From Acidovorax sp. Leaf160 (lineage in GTDB: Bacteria > Pseudomonadota > Gammaproteobacteria > Burkholderiales > Burkholderiaceae_C): a stretch of 64,000 bases of DNA. A program made the translations under genes and the position numbers. Of the stretch, positions 9,411-18,830 are shown in pieces. Below the pieces are notes generated by a model. It did not search any database and was not told where the DNA came from. It was given only the letters and a program-made list of their open reading frames with translations. Every line of letters begins with the position of its first letter. The stretch's first letter is position 1. The stretch is from assembly GCF_001424265.1 (NCBI RefSeq), contig NZ_LMOV01000012.1, forward strand, positions 29,888 to 93,887, read 5' to 3'.

Positions 9411-10481
9411 ATGTCCACACCGTCCGTCACCCGGCGCCAATGGGGCGCACAAGCCGCGCTGGCTACGGCCGCTGCGTGCTGGGGTGTGCCCGGGGCGCTG
9501 CGGGCGCAGCCACTGGCGGGTGATCCGGCGCGGGTGCGCATCGCGGTGGGCGGGTGCCGGACGCTCTACTACCTGCCGCTCGTCATCGCCGACGCGATGG
9601 GGTTTTTCAAGAGCGAAGGCCTGGCGGTTTCGCTGGTGGACCAGGCGGGCGGTGCCCTGGCGCTGCAGGCCCTGCGCGCCGGCGACGCCGACGTCTGCTG
9701 CGCCGCATACGAACACGGCCTGCGATGGGCTGCGGCTCCCGGCAGCACCGCGCCCCAGGCCTTGCGCAGCCTGGCGGTGCTGGGGCGAGCCCCGCAACTG
9801 GCGCTGGGCGCCTCCACGCGGACCTGGCCCGTGCGCAGCGTGGCGCGGTTCAAGGGCATGCGGGTCGGCGTGTCCTCTGCCGGCTCATCGACCGAATTCC
9901 TGGCGAGCCTCTGGCTGGCGCAGGCGGGCGCTTCGCTGGACGAGGTGCGCTTCGTCGGCGTGGGCTCGGGGCTGGGCGCGGTGGCGGCGCTGCGCCAGGG
10001 CGCAGTCCATGCGCTCTGCCATGCCGACCCATTGATGACCATGCTGGAGCAGCGGGGCGACATCCGCCTGCTGGCCGACACGCGGTCGCTGAAAGGGTCG
10101 GCCGAACTTTTCGCGGGCACGATGCCGGCCGCCTGCCTGCTGGTGCCGGCGGCTTTCGCCGAGCAGCGCCCCGCCCAGGCCCAGGCACTGGTCAACGGCC
10201 TGGTGCATGCACTGAAGTGGCTGCAGACGGCATCGCCTGCCGACTTGGCGCGTGCCGTGCCGGCCGACCACATGATGGGCGATCGCAGCGCCTATCTGGC
10301 CGCTTTCCAGCGCAACCGCGAGACGCTGTCGCCCGATGGCCTCATGCCGGCGGATGGCCCCGCCACCGCGTTGCGCGCGCTGGCGCGCCTCTGGCCCGAA
10401 CTGGACGCAGGCCGCGTGGGCCTGGCCTCCACCTTCACCGACGCCTACGTGCGCAAGGCGAAGCTCAAGTTCAACCTGTAG
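9411..10481 (+). CDS. ABC-type periplasmic substrate-binding protein, SsuA/THI5-like, Tat-type signal
   Basis: Predicted periplasmic binding protein of 356 aa. The chosen ATG at 9411 gives a twin-arginine-like signal (SVTRRQWG, then an Ala-rich hydrophobic stretch) cleaved near ALRA-QPL; an upstream ATG at 9366 would bury that signal. The mature start (VRIAVGGCRTLYYLPLVIA, then GFFKSEGLAVSLV) matches the NMT1/SsuA fold used for sulfonates, nitrate or pyrimidine precursors. No permease or ATPase gene is adjacent, so the partner transporter is elsewhere or missing. The substrate cannot be told from sequence. Confidence 0.8.
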   Translation: MSTPSVTRRQWGAQAALATAAACWGVPGALRAQPLAGDPARVRIAVGGCRTLYYLPLVIADAMGFFKSEGLAVSLVDQAGGALALQALRAGDADVCCAAYEHGLRWAAAPGSTAPQALRSLAVLGRAPQLALGASTRTWPVRSVARFKGMRVGVSSAGSSTEFLASLWLAQAGASLDEVRFVGVGSGLGAVAALRQGAVHALCHADPLMTMLEQRGDIRLLADTRSLKGSAELFAGTMPAACLLVPAAFAEQRPAQAQALVNGLVHALKWLQTASPADLARAVPADHMMGDRSAYLAAFQRNRETLSPDGLMPADGPATALRALARLWPELDAGRVGLASTFTDAYVRKAKLKFNL

Positions 10482-10764
10482 TGGGTTTTCATCAGATTGG
10501 CCGGGGTCGGGGCCCGGTCGCAACCCGGGGGCAGGAGTTTCCGGTGAGCCCATCTGAGCAGACGGACGGCAAAGCGCTTCCGGCGTGGAACGCCAGGTCG
10601 ATGGCTCGGTCGCCAGGTCGGTCGGTCACTCGGTCGCTGCGCTCGCTCACTGCGCCACCGTCCGACAGCCACGGCAGGGGCCGGCGCGCTAGAGTCGCCG
10701 TGCCGCGGCAGCGGTTCCGCACGCCGCTCCCGTTCCTGTTCCTGTTCCTTGCAAGGAAACCGTC

Positions 10765-10917
10765 ATGTCGCTCAACCTCAGCATCGGCCCGCTCGTCGCA
10801 CTCATCGCCGGCATCCTGATTCTCGTGATGCCCCGGCTGCTGAACATCATCGTGGCGCTCTACCTGATCGTCATCGGCATCCTGGGCCTGATCGGCATGG
10901 GCAACCTGCATTTCTGA
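10765..10917 (+). CDS. DUF3096-type membrane microprotein, 50 aa
   Basis: A very short gene. The protein starts MSLNLSIGPLVALIAGILIL and is almost wholly hydrophobic, with two membrane-spanning stretches separated by MPRLLN. This fits the DUF3096 family of tiny membrane proteins, whose role is unknown. An AAGGAA ribosome binding site lies 8 bp before the ATG, in contrast to the featureless 280 bp that precede it (10482-10764, nothing else seen). Confidence 0.75.
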   Translation: MSLNLSIGPLVALIAGILILVMPRLLNIIVALYLIVIGILGLIGMGNLHF

Positions 10918-11025
10918 CCGGCACCTACCACCTTGCCGCCCCATGCGGGCGGGGCGAGGGGTGGGGTGGGTGGGGCGTCTGGCACTCGCTGACCGGCGCG
11001 CCGGGAGCGCAGGGCGGCAGGCCGC

Positions 11026-12570
11026 TCAGCGCTTCTTGACCTTCGAGGGCGTGCCGCCCTTGCGGGCCACTGCGGCCTGCTTGGTCGTGCGCGGCGCGAC
11101 CTGCTGCTTGGACGCCGTAGAGGTATTGCGCACACTGGCTGCCGGCACCCGCGCAGTGGAGGTGGCTGCGAGGCGCACCGGCAGGTACATCACCACGGCC
11201 TGGCCGGCCTTGAACGAGGCGTTCGCCTTCACGTCGTTCCAGTCGGCCACGTTGTCGGCGGTGACCTTGTAGCGGCGGGCGATGCTGGCCACCGTTTCGC
11301 GCTTGCCGGCGCGCACGGTGGTGCGGCGGGTGACGATTTCCGGGGTGAAGGCGACCTGGCCGTTGTCGGCCAGCTGGCTCGACACGTCCTGCCGCGTGGT
11401 GGTCGCGCGCGGCACCATCAGCGCGGAGCCGGCCTTGATCATCATGCGCGGCGGAATGCCGTTCACGCTGCGCAGGTCGGCCTCGGCCATGCCCACCCGC
11501 TGCGCAGCGGCGGCCACCGTCAGGTTGGTGGGGGCGGTCCATACCGTCCAGCTGGCGTACTGGCCTTCGGAATGGGCTTCGAAATTCTTGCGGAAGACCT
11601 GGGCGTTGTCCCAGGGCAGCAGGATCTGCGGCATGCCGGCCGCCAGGATCACAGGCTTGTGCAGCGAAGGGTTGAGCGCGCGGAAGTCGGACTCGCGGAT
11701 GCCGGCGAGGCTTGCCACCAGCGACACGTCCATGTCGCGCGTGATGTCCACCACCTGGAAGAAGGGGTGGTTTTCGATCAGCGGCAATTCGGTGTTGAAG
11801 GCCTGCGGCCGGGCGACGATGTTCTTCACCGCCTGCAGCTTGGGCACGTACATGCGCGTCTCGGCCGGCATGGTGAGGTCGGTGTAGCCGGTGGGCAGGC
11901 CGAGCTTCTCATTGCGGGCGATGGCACGGCCGACGTTGCCCTGGCCCCAGTTGTAGGCGGCCAGCGCCAGGTGCCAGTCGCCGAACATGCCGTAGAGCTT
12001 CTGCAGGTAGTCGAGCGCGGCACGGGTCGAGGCCAGCACGTCGCGCCGGTCGTCGCGGAAGGCGTTCTGCTTCAGGTCGAAGTCGCTGCCGGTCGCGGGC
12101 ATGAACTGCCACATGCCGACTGCCTTGACGCTGGAAACCGCCTGCGGATTGAAGGCGCTTTCGATGTAGGGCAGCAAGGCCAGCTCGGTCGGCATGCCGC
12201 GCCGCTCCAGTTCCTCGACGATGTGAAAGAGGTATTTGCTGGAGCGCTCGGTCATGCGCTGCATGTAGTCGGGCCGGGTGGCATACCACTGCTCGCGGTC
12301 GGTCACCAGGTCGCCCTGCAGGTCCGGCATGGCGAAGCCGCGCCGGATGCGGTCCCACAGGTCGGACGGTGCGTAGAGCGACATCACCTCGCCGCTGCCG
12401 GCCTGGGCGGCCGTGATGGGGCGCAGCGGGCCGGAGGGGATCTGCGACGACGTCGGCAGTCCGCTTTCCGTGTTGGTGGACGAGGACGACAGTCCGCCGG
12501 GCGCGCCCGTGGTGGCGCAGCCGGTCAGCCATACCAGGCTGGCGACGGCCAGAATCTTCAGCATCTTCAT
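11026..12570 (-). CDS. mltD: Membrane-bound lytic murein transglycosylase D
   Basis: Lipoprotein of 514 aa that cleaves peptidoglycan glycan strands. The N-terminus MKMLKILAVASLVWLTGC is a lipoprotein signal with lipobox Cys18. The SLT domain includes the catalytic Glu in LLPYIESAFNP, followed by SSVKAVGMWQFMPATG and ALAAYNWGQGNVGRAI. Two LysM-like peptidoglycan-binding repeats follow, and the tail is basic (KGGTPSKVKKR). The ATG at 12570 overlaps the gloB stop (ATGA), so the two are probably translationally coupled. Confidence 0.92.
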   Translation of the reverse strand: MKMLKILAVASLVWLTGCATTGAPGGLSSSSTNTESGLPTSSQIPSGPLRPITAAQAGSGEVMSLYAPSDLWDRIRRGFAMPDLQGDLVTDREQWYATRPDYMQRMTERSSKYLFHIVEELERRGMPTELALLPYIESAFNPQAVSSVKAVGMWQFMPATGSDFDLKQNAFRDDRRDVLASTRAALDYLQKLYGMFGDWHLALAAYNWGQGNVGRAIARNEKLGLPTGYTDLTMPAETRMYVPKLQAVKNIVARPQAFNTELPLIENHPFFQVVDITRDMDVSLVASLAGIRESDFRALNPSLHKPVILAAGMPQILLPWDNAQVFRKNFEAHSEGQYASWTVWTAPTNLTVAAAAQRVGMAEADLRSVNGIPPRMMIKAGSALMVPRATTTRQDVSSQLADNGQVAFTPEIVTRRTTVRAGKRETVASIARRYKVTADNVADWNDVKANASFKAGQAVVMYLPVRLAATSTARVPAASVRNTSTASKQQVAPRTTKQAAVARKGGTPSKVKKR

Positions 12571-13409
12571 CGGAAATCGTTCTTCCATTGACGCAGCGCC
12601 GCCAGCACCTGGACGGCATCTGCAGGATTGACGCGAGCGTCGAAGGCCTGGGCGGCCTGGGCCACGGCGGACTCGCGGGTGCGCAGAAAAGGGTTGATGT
12701 TGCGTTCCGTCGCCATGCGCGAAGGCAGCGTGGGCAGCCCCCGGGCGCGCAGCGACTCGCATTCGGACAGGTGATGGAGCAGGGCCTGGTTGCCAGGTTC
12801 CACCGCATAGGCAAAACGCAGGTTCGAAAGTGTGTACTCGTGCGCGCAGCACACCCGGGTGTCGCCGGGCAGGGCGGCCAGCGTGTCGAGCGATGCCTGC
12901 ATCTGCGCGGGCGTGCCCTCGAAGAGCCGGCCGCAGCCGCCGGAAAACAGCGTGTCGCCGCAGAAGACGGCAGGTGTGCCGCCCAGGCGCGCGCCGTCCG
13001 GCTGGGTGCCGTCCAGGGCCGCGTGCTGCGCTGCGGGCGAGGCCGCATCCAGGTCGGCGCAGTAGTAGGCGATGTGGCCGCTGGTGTGGCCGGGCACGTC
13101 GAAGACCTCGAACCGCAGGCCCAGGGCCGTGACCCCGTCGCCCTGGGACAGCCGCGTGACGGGTTCGGGAATGGTTTCATGCGCCGGCCCGTAGACGAGG
13201 GCGCCGGTCGCCTCCCGCAAGGCCGCCACTCCGCCGACATGATCGGCATGGTGGTGCGTGACTAGAATCGCGTGCAATCGCAGCCCGGTGCGGCCCAGTG
13301 CCTCGAACACCGGGGCGGCATCACCGGGATCCACCACGACGGCGTCCACCGCGTCGTGCAGCATCCAGATGTAGTTGTCGGCAAAGGCGGGCAGCGGCAG
13401 CAAGTTCAT
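12567..13409 (-). CDS. gloB: Hydroxyacylglutathione hydrolase (glyoxalase II)
   Basis: Hydrolyses S-D-lactoylglutathione to lactate and glutathione in methylglyoxal detoxification. It is 280 aa, slightly longer than the usual 255. The metallo-beta-lactamase motif THHHADHVGG is near residue 51, and later metal ligands are in GHTSGH, GDTLFSGGCGR and CAHEYTLSN. The C-terminus RQWKNDFR is typical. It is the first gene of a minus-strand pair with mltD. Its start codon lies on the same four bases as the start of the divergent methyltransferase. A TATAAT box on the minus strand at 13420-13425 would leave almost no 5' leader. Confidence 0.95.
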   Translation of the reverse strand: MNLLPLPAFADNYIWMLHDAVDAVVVDPGDAAPVFEALGRTGLRLHAILVTHHHADHVGGVAALREATGALVYGPAHETIPEPVTRLSQGDGVTALGLRFEVFDVPGHTSGHIAYYCADLDAASPAAQHAALDGTQPDGARLGGTPAVFCGDTLFSGGCGRLFEGTPAQMQASLDTLAALPGDTRVCCAHEYTLSNLRFAYAVEPGNQALLHHLSECESLRARGLPTLPSRMATERNINPFLRTRESAVAQAAQAFDARVNPADAVQVLAALRQWKNDFR

Positions 13410-14190
13410 GAGCGACGAAATTATAGGTTTGCACCGTTGGTTCGACTCACCCCCCGGCCGTTACCTGCTGGCCTGGGAGCAGCAACAGTACGACGAACTG
13501 GTGGCTGACATCTTCGGCTATCACGCCGTCCAACTGGGCATGTCGGGCTTGCAGGGCCTGCGCGCCAACCGCATGCCGCACCGCTGGCTGGCCCTGGGGC
13601 TGGAGGAATCGCGCCTGCCGCCGGAGCCTGGCGCGCCGGTGCCGGCACCGGACCTGCTGGCCTATCCGGTGGCCCTGCCGTTCGACGCGGCCAGCATCGA
13701 TCTGGTGCTTTTGCCCCACGCGCTCGAGCTGAGCGTGGACCCCCATGCGGCCCTGCGCGAGGTCGAACGGGTGCTGGTGCCCGAAGGCCGGGTGGTCATC
13801 AGTGGCCTGAATCCGTGGAGCCTCTGGGGGCTGCGCCAGCGCCGGGCCCGGCTCTACCAGCGCTTCCACGCGGGCGGCGAACTGTATTTGCCCGATGTGG
13901 GCGAATTCATCGCGCCGGGCCGCATGCGCGACTGGCTGCGGCTGCTGAATTTCGAGGTCGACTCCCTGAGCTTCGGCTGCTACCGGCCTGCGGTCGGCCA
14001 GACGCGCTGGCTGGACCGTTTCGACTGGATGGACGGTTTGGGTGCGCGCTGGTGGCCGATACTCGGGGCCGCCTACACCGTCGTCGCGGTCAAGCGCGTG
14101 CACGGCATGCGGTTGATGGCGCCGCCCTGGCGCGCGTCGCCGCAGCCGGCTGCGGCCACCGTGCCGGTGGCCCAGCGGCGGCGTCGCTGA
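13408..14190 (+). CDS. YafS-like class I SAM-dependent methyltransferase
   Basis: Predicted methyltransferase of 260 aa. The N-terminus GLHRWFDSPPGRYLLAWEQ matches the family that sits between gloB and rnhA in many proteobacteria. The motif region around VALPFDAASIDLVLLPHALE (95-114) and VLVPEGRVVISGLNPWS is typical of Methyltransf_11. The first ATG is at 13408, overlapping the gloB start; no other ATG is close, though a TTG lies eight codons in. The family's substrate is not established. Confidence 0.85.
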   Translation: MSDEIIGLHRWFDSPPGRYLLAWEQQQYDELVADIFGYHAVQLGMSGLQGLRANRMPHRWLALGLEESRLPPEPGAPVPAPDLLAYPVALPFDAASIDLVLLPHALELSVDPHAALREVERVLVPEGRVVISGLNPWSLWGLRQRRARLYQRFHAGGELYLPDVGEFIAPGRMRDWLRLLNFEVDSLSFGCYRPAVGQTRWLDRFDWMDGLGARWWPILGAAYTVVAVKRVHGMRLMAPPWRASPQPAAATVPVAQRRRR

Positions 14191-14276
14191 CGGCGTGGGG
14201 TGGGTGGAGTCGTGGTGGTTCCCCGCTGGGGTGAACTTTCGTTGGGTTGGGTTGGCAAGCGCAAGGGAGCGAGTTT

Positions 14277-14726
14277 TTGAATCAGGTCGTGATCTATACC
14301 GATGGGGCATGCAAGGGCAACCCCGGGCCCGGGGGCTGGGGCGTGGTGCTGCGCTCGGGCGCACTCGAAAAGGAACTGTTCGGCGGAGAGCTCGACACGA
14401 CCAACAACCGCATGGAGCTGCTGGCCGTGATCGAGGCGCTGGCGGCGCTCAAGCGGCCGTGTGCGGTGACGCTGTTTCTCGACAGCCAGTACGTGCGCAA
14501 GGGCATCACCGAATGGGTGCAGGGCTGGAAGAAGAAAGGCTGGCGCACCGCAGCCGGCCAGCCCGTCAAGAATGTGGAACTGTGGAAGCGCCTGGACGAC
14601 CTGGTCGCCACGTCCGGTCACGTGATCGACTGGCGCTGGGTCAAGGGCCATGCCGGCGATCCGGGCAACGAACGCGCCGATGCGCTGGCGAACAAGGGCG
14701 TGGACAAAGCCCTCGGACGCGGCTGA
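14277..14726 (+). CDS. rnhA: Ribonuclease HI
   Basis: Degrades the RNA strand of RNA/DNA hybrids; 149 aa. The active-site residues are visible: Asp in [18 protein letters not shown], Glu in [13 protein letters not shown], Asp in [12 protein letters not shown] and the final Asp in [10 protein letters not shown]. The start is a TTG at 14277, preceded by AAGGGAG at good spacing; no ATG exists near the conserved N-terminus. It follows the YafS-like gene on the same strand by 86 bp. Confidence 0.95.
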   Translation: MNQVVIYTDGACKGNPGPGGWGVVLRSGALEKELFGGELDTTNNRMELLAVIEALAALKRPCAVTLFLDSQYVRKGITEWVQGWKKKGWRTAAGQPVKNVELWKRLDDLVATSGHVIDWRWVKGHAGDPGNERADALANKGVDKALGRG

Positions 14727-14737
14727 ACGAGGGGACG

Positions 14738-14768
14738 GCCGTTCCGCATCCACGCTGACGGGAACGGC
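14738..14768. terminator. Hairpin between convergent rnhA and thioredoxin genes
   Basis: Perfect 8-bp stem GCCGTTCC / GGAACGGC with a 15-nt loop in the 67-bp gap between two convergent genes. There is no T tract on either side, so its role as a two-way terminator is only suggested by position. Confidence 0.35.
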
Positions 14769-14793
14769 GGCCTGCCGATCTGCCCGGGTGCTC

Positions 14794-15126
14794 TCAGGCT
14801 GCGGCCGTGATCTCCTGCACGGCCTCGTGGATGCTCTGCGCGTCCTGCGGCCGCACCAGCCGCGCCATCTCCTTGCCGTCCCGCAGGAACACCAGCGTGG
14901 GCCAGAGCTTCACGCCGAAGCTGCGTCCCAGGCGCTGGCCCGGACCGTCCTCGACCTTCACGTGGTCGACCTCGCCGCGGTCTTCCAGCGCCTGCTGGAT
15001 GAGCGGCTGCGCGCGCTGGCAGTAGCCGCACCAGGGCGTGCCGAATTCGACGACGGTGGCTCCGCTGCTGCGGTCCACGTCTTCCCGGGTGGGCGGCTGC
15101 ACGAGGTGCCGGTCGGCAAAGGGCAT
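14794..15126 (-). CDS. Thioredoxin-family protein
   Basis: Cytoplasmic thiol-disulfide protein of 110 aa with the active-site motif WCGYC in TVVEFGTPWCGYCQRAQP. The cis-proline is in LWPTLVFLRDGK. There is no signal peptide, and the protein has the compact thioredoxin fold length. It differs from canonical Trx (WCGPC) by Tyr at the third loop position. Its partner is unknown, and it stands apart from its neighbours. Confidence 0.88.
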   Translation of the reverse strand: MPFADRHLVQPPTREDVDRSSGATVVEFGTPWCGYCQRAQPLIQQALEDRGEVDHVKVEDGPGQRLGRSFGVKLWPTLVFLRDGKEMARLVRPQDAQSIHEAVQEITAAA

Positions 15127-15225
15127 GGGTGTCTCCTGGGTGTCGGGTGAAGGGGGCGGCGTGGCGGCAGGTGGACGCCTTCTCGCGCGTGGCCCCGTTC
15201 TAAGGCAGGCGCGCAGCCCGGCCTG

Positions 15226-16611
15226 TCAGACCACGCCTTCAAACATCATCACATCCACCGTGTCGCCGGCTGCCACATGGCCATGGCCATGGTGCAGCAC
15301 GATGAGGCCGTTGGCCTGCACCATGGAGCTGAGCACGCCCGACCCCTGGTTGCCGGTGGTGCGTACCTGCAGCGTGCCATCGGGCGCGGTGGAAACCCAG
15401 CCGCGCTGGTATTCGGTGCGGCCGGCTTTCTTGCGCAGGGGCTCGGTGCTGACCGCGCGCAGCAGCGGCGGCGGAGCTTCGCTGCAACCCATCATGCGCA
15501 GCAGGGCTGGCCGCACGAAGGCGAAGAAGGTCACCATCACCGCCACCGGGTTGCCGGGCAGGCCGAACAGCACGGCGCCATCGTGCTGCTCGTTGCTATC
15601 AATATGATAGCTTGATGTCTCGGTGGAATCTGCGCTCGGGGGCGATTTGGCTTGCAGTGTGCTCCGCCCAGCGATGCGCCCCACCGCCATGGGCCGGCCG
15701 GGCCGCATGGCGATGCGCCAGAAGGCCACGTCGCCCAGCTGCTTCATCATGGCGCGGGTGTGGTCGGCCTCGCCGACGCTGACGCCGCCGCTGGTGATGA
15801 CGGCATCGGCCTGCGCCGCCGCCCGGCGGAAGGCCGCTTCCAGCTGCGCGGGCTCATCGGGCACCACGCCCAGGTCGATCACCTCCACGCCCAGCCGCGT
15901 CAGCAGGCCGAAGACCGTGTAGCGGTTGCTGTCGTAGACGGCGCCCTCGCGCGGCTGCTCGCCCAGGCTCAGGATTTCGTCGCCGGTGGAGAAATAGGCC
16001 ACCCGCAGCCGGCGCACGACGCGCACCGTCGGCAGGCCGAGGCTGGCGACCAGGCCCAGGGCGGCCGGGGCCAGGCGCGTGCCGCGTTCCAGCGCCACGC
16101 CGCCCTGCGAAAGGTCTTCGCCCATCAACCGGCGGTTGTCGCCCCGGCGCAGCACGTCGGCGGCGATGTGCACCCGGTCGCCGTCGGTGGTCGTGAATTC
16201 CTGCGGCACCACCGTGTCGAGTCCTGCAGGCATCACGGCGCCCGTCATGATCTTCACGCAGTCGCCGGACTGCAGCGTGCCCGACCACGCTGCGCCGGCC
16301 AGTGCGGTGCCCACGCAACGCAGGCTCAGGGCCTGGCCCGCGCGCAGTTGCGCACCATCGAAGGCATAGCCGTCCATGGCCGAGTTGTCGTGCGGAGGCA
16401 CGCTGACGGGCGAGACGATGTCCTGCGCCAGCACGCGGCCCAGCGCGTCGAAGATGCCGACCGTTTCGCTGCCGGTGACCGGCTGCACCAGCCGCTCGAG
16501 GAACTGCTGCACGCCGGCAGCGCTCAGCGCCTGCGGGTCGTAGCCCTGCAGTTCAGCGGCGATCTCGGCGATGGTGCGGGGCGGGCAGGGGGCTTGGGCG
16601 CGGTCGTTCAT
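15226..16611 (-). CDS. moeA: Molybdopterin molybdotransferase MoeA
   Basis: Inserts molybdate into adenylylated molybdopterin. It is 461 aa against about 410 for E. coli MoeA. Recognisable parts are [14 protein letters not shown] near 79, [11 protein letters not shown] near 126 and [13 protein letters not shown] near 275. [14 protein letters not shown] follows the insertion, and the C-terminal domain IV ends [17 protein letters not shown]. Residues about 319-340 are encoded by a dispersed repeat (15592-15653) and form a hydrophilic insertion just before the FGLPGNP motif. The ATG overlaps the mobA stop by 4 bp, so it is the last gene of moaA-mobA-moeA. Confidence 0.95.
   Translation of the reverse strand: MNDRAQAPCPPRTIAEIAAELQGYDPQALSAAGVQQFLERLVQPVTGSETVGIFDALGRVLAQDIVSPVSVPPHDNSAMDGYAFDGAQLRAGQALSLRCVGTALAGAAWSGTLQSGDCVKIMTGAVMPAGLDTVVPQEFTTTDGDRVHIAADVLRRGDNRRLMGEDLSQGGVALERGTRLAPAALGLVASLGLPTVRVVRRLRVAYFSTGDEILSLGEQPREGAVYDSNRYTVFGLLTRLGVEVIDLGVVPDEPAQLEAAFRRAAAQADAVITSGGVSVGEADHTRAMMKQLGDVAFWRIAMRPGRPMAVGRIAGRSTLQAKSPPSADSTETSSYHIDSNEQHDGAVLFGLPGNPVAVMVTFFAFVRPALLRMMGCSEAPPPLLRAVSTEPLRKKAGRTEYQRGWVSTAPDGTLQVRTTGNQGSGVLSSMVQANGLIVLHHGHGHVAAGDTVDVMMFEGVV
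15592..15653 (+). repeat. GCTAT/ATAGC dispersed element, copy C, inside moeA
   Basis: Reads TTGCTATCAATATGATAGC, then CTGCGCTCGGGGGCGATTTGG. It runs opposite to moeA yet is translated through without a stop. The encoded residues are Ser/Thr-rich ([17 protein letters not shown]), unlike the rest of the protein. Confidence 0.75.
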
Positions 16612-17237
16612 GCGGCGGCCTCCAGCGCATGCAGCTCGGCTGACGTGTTGGCGTTGCGAAAGGCCCGGCGGTCGTCCGCGGGATGGTCGAACGCCACGGT
16701 GACGCAGGCGTGCTGATCCGTCCAGCGGTCGATCTTGCGGCCGCCGGCCTGCGTAAACTGCACCAGGCTTTCCAGCAGCGACACGCGCAGCAGGCAGAAG
16801 ACCGGCTGCGTGCGGATGGCCACGGCGCCGGTGGCCTCGTCGGGCTCGGGCGCGGCGGCCATGGCGATGTCGGCGCCGGCGGCGTCCGCCGCGGTGGCCA
16901 GGCGGGCCGCCAGATCGTGCGGGAAGAGCGGGGTGTCGCAGGGCACGGTGAGCAGCCAGCCGGTCTCGCAGCGTTCCAGTCCGGTCAGGAACCCTGCCAG
17001 CGGGCCGGCGTAATCGGCCAGGCCATCCGGCCAGACCGGCGCGCCGAAGGCTTCATAGGCAGCCAGGTTGCGGTTGGCATTCACCATGGTGTGGCCGACC
17101 TGCAGCTGCAGGCGGATCAACGCGTTCAGCGCCAGGGGCATGCCTTTGAAGTTCTGCAGGCCCTTGTCCACGCCGCCCATGCGGCTGCCACGTCCGCCGG
17201 CGAGGACCAGGCCGGTGATGTCTTGGGGATCGATCAT
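16608..17237 (-). CDS. mobA: Molybdenum cofactor guanylyltransferase
   Basis: Transfers GMP from GTP to molybdopterin to make the bis-MGD precursor; 209 aa. The nucleotide-binding signature [18 protein letters not shown] is at about residues 10-27. The second conserved region is [16 protein letters not shown] near 103. The ATG at 17237 gives a standard length; upstream in-frame sequence is low-complexity. It overlaps moeA by 4 bp. The gap to moaA (17238-17475) holds nothing I can identify. Confidence 0.93.
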   Translation of the reverse strand: MIDPQDITGLVLAGGRGSRMGGVDKGLQNFKGMPLALNALIRLQLQVGHTMVNANRNLAAYEAFGAPVWPDGLADYAGPLAGFLTGLERCETGWLLTVPCDTPLFPHDLAARLATAADAAGADIAMAAAPEPDEATGAVAIRTQPVFCLLRVSLLESLVQFTQAGGRKIDRWTDQHACVTVAFDHPADDRRAFRNANTSAELHALEAAA

Positions 17238-17475
17238 GGAGGAGGGAGAGTTGGGGGATGAGGCGCAACACGCCAGAGGATAGCGGCGGCGGGAGAGCAG
17301 GGATTCTGACGGCGAATATGGTGCGGTGGAGCGAGGCCGTCCAGCCGCCGCGTTGGCTTTGCGCTCGCCAAGGCCCTTGCCTTTCCCCTTCCGGCGCCTT
17401 GTCCGGCGTTCGACAGGTGCACCCGGAGTGCAGCCCCGATGCGGCGGGTGCGGCGGGTGCATCGCCACCCGGCGC

Positions 17476-18630
17476 TCATCCGCCGATGTAGCTCATCTCC
17501 ACGCGCCGTCTGCCGCTGCCGCTGCCGGGGGCCTCCGCATCCGGCGGCAGGCTGCTGCGCAGTTCCGAATAGCGGTCGGCGCGCTGCTGCCAGATGGGGG
17601 CGATGGCGGCGGCCAGCGCCTCGTCGCTGGCGCCGCTGCGCAGCAGGGCGCGCAGGTCCCAGCCCTGGCTGGCGAACAGGCACAGATAGAGCTTGCCTTC
17701 CGTCGAGAGCCGCGCGCGGTTGCAGTCCTGGCAGAAGGCCTGCGTCACGCTGCTGATGGCGCCGATCTCTCCGAGCGCCGGGTCGTGCTGCCCGTGGGCG
17801 TCCGCGTAGCCCCAGCGCTCGGCGGTTTCGCCCAGCGCGGTGGCGCCCAGGGGCACGAGCGGAAGCTGTTCCCGCAACCGGGCGATCAATTCGGCGGAGG
17901 GCAGCACTTCGTCCATGCGCCAGCCGTTGGTGGCGCCGACGTCCATGTATTCGATGAAGCGCAGCGTGACACCGGTGCCGCGGAAATGCCGGGCCATGGG
18001 CAGCACTTCATGGTCGTTGGTGCCGCGCTTGACCACCATGTTGACCTTGATGCGGTCGAAACCGGCCGCCTGCGCCGCGTCGATGCCCGCCAGCACGTCG
18101 CGAACGGGGAAGTCCACGTCGTTCATGCGGCGAAATACGGTGTCGTCCAGGCTGTCGAGGCTGATGGTGACGCGGTCGAGCCCGGCAGCCTTCAGTGCAG
18201 CGGCCTTGCGGGCCAGCAGCGATCCATTGGTGGTGAGTGTGAGGTCGGGCGCGCGGCCTTCCGGAGTGCGCAACAGCGCCAGTTGCTCCACAAGGCGCTC
18301 CAGGTGCTTGCGCAGCAGCGGCTCGCCGCCGGTCAGCCGGATCTTGCCGACGCCGTGCGCGACGAACTGGCGGGCCAGCCGCGTGATCTCCTCGAAGCTC
18401 AGCAGCGACGACTGCGGCAGGTAAGCGTAGTCCTTGTCGAACACTTCCTTGGGCATGCAGTAGCTGCAGCGGAAGTTGCAGCGGTCGGTCACGCTGATGC
18501 GCAGGTCACGCAGCGGCCGGCCCAACGCATCGGACAGCCAGCCCGTGGGCAATCCCACCGCGCCGGAGGGCACGGCGGGCGTGAGCGCCGCGAGGCGCTG
18601 GTCCACGAGAGGAATCACACGTTCAGCCAT
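17476..18630 (-). CDS. moaA: GTP 3',8-cyclase (molybdenum cofactor biosynthesis protein A)
   Basis: Radical-SAM enzyme for the first step of molybdopterin synthesis; 384 aa. The N-terminal 4Fe-4S ligands are in CNFRCSYC (C51, C55, C58). The C-terminal cluster ligands are in [18 protein letters not shown]. The protein ends in the Gly-Gly motif (EMSYIGG) needed for activity in the family. The GEPLLR region near 125 is also present. The start MAERVIPL at 18630 is preferred over a longer upstream frame. It is first in the minus-strand set moaA-mobA-moeA. Confidence 0.95.
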   Translation of the reverse strand: MAERVIPLVDQRLAALTPAVPSGAVGLPTGWLSDALGRPLRDLRISVTDRCNFRCSYCMPKEVFDKDYAYLPQSSLLSFEEITRLARQFVAHGVGKIRLTGGEPLLRKHLERLVEQLALLRTPEGRAPDLTLTTNGSLLARKAAALKAAGLDRVTISLDSLDDTVFRRMNDVDFPVRDVLAGIDAAQAAGFDRIKVNMVVKRGTNDHEVLPMARHFRGTGVTLRFIEYMDVGATNGWRMDEVLPSAELIARLREQLPLVPLGATALGETAERWGYADAHGQHDPALGEIGAISSVTQAFCQDCNRARLSTEGKLYLCLFASQGWDLRALLRSGASDEALAAAIAPIWQQRADRYSELRSSLPPDAEAPGSGSGRRRVEMSYIGG

Positions 18631-18810
18631 GCGCGGATTTTGCCGCAAGGGGCCCGTAGGGGTATCGCGCAGGGATGATCCTGGGCGCGGGGCGCAATCC
18701 TGCCCGGGGTTCTCGGTTCTGGTGTCTGGCGCGGGAAGGGCGCTCAGCAGCGGTTCCACGGATCAGCGCCCGACATGGAATCCAGTCGGACCGCAGTGGA
18801 CATGGTTATT

Positions 18811-18830
18811 GCAAATAATTATCATTTGAA
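18811..18830. promoter_or_regulatory. Fur box upstream of sodA
   Basis: CAAATAATTATCATTTG at 18812-18828 is an A/T-rich inverted repeat in very GC-rich surroundings. Read on the minus strand it contains ATGATAATTATTT, close to the Fur consensus. The next gene on the plus strand is sodA, about 320 bp on; moaA starts 180 bp away on the minus strand. The remaining 18831-19152 shows no supported gene and looks like a long leader. Confidence 0.7.

Noticed and set aside
17238..17475. A molybdenum-cofactor riboswitch upstream of mobA
   Set aside because: I could not find the multi-stem arrangement expected for such a motif; the gap between moaA and mobA has only scattered GC-rich stems.
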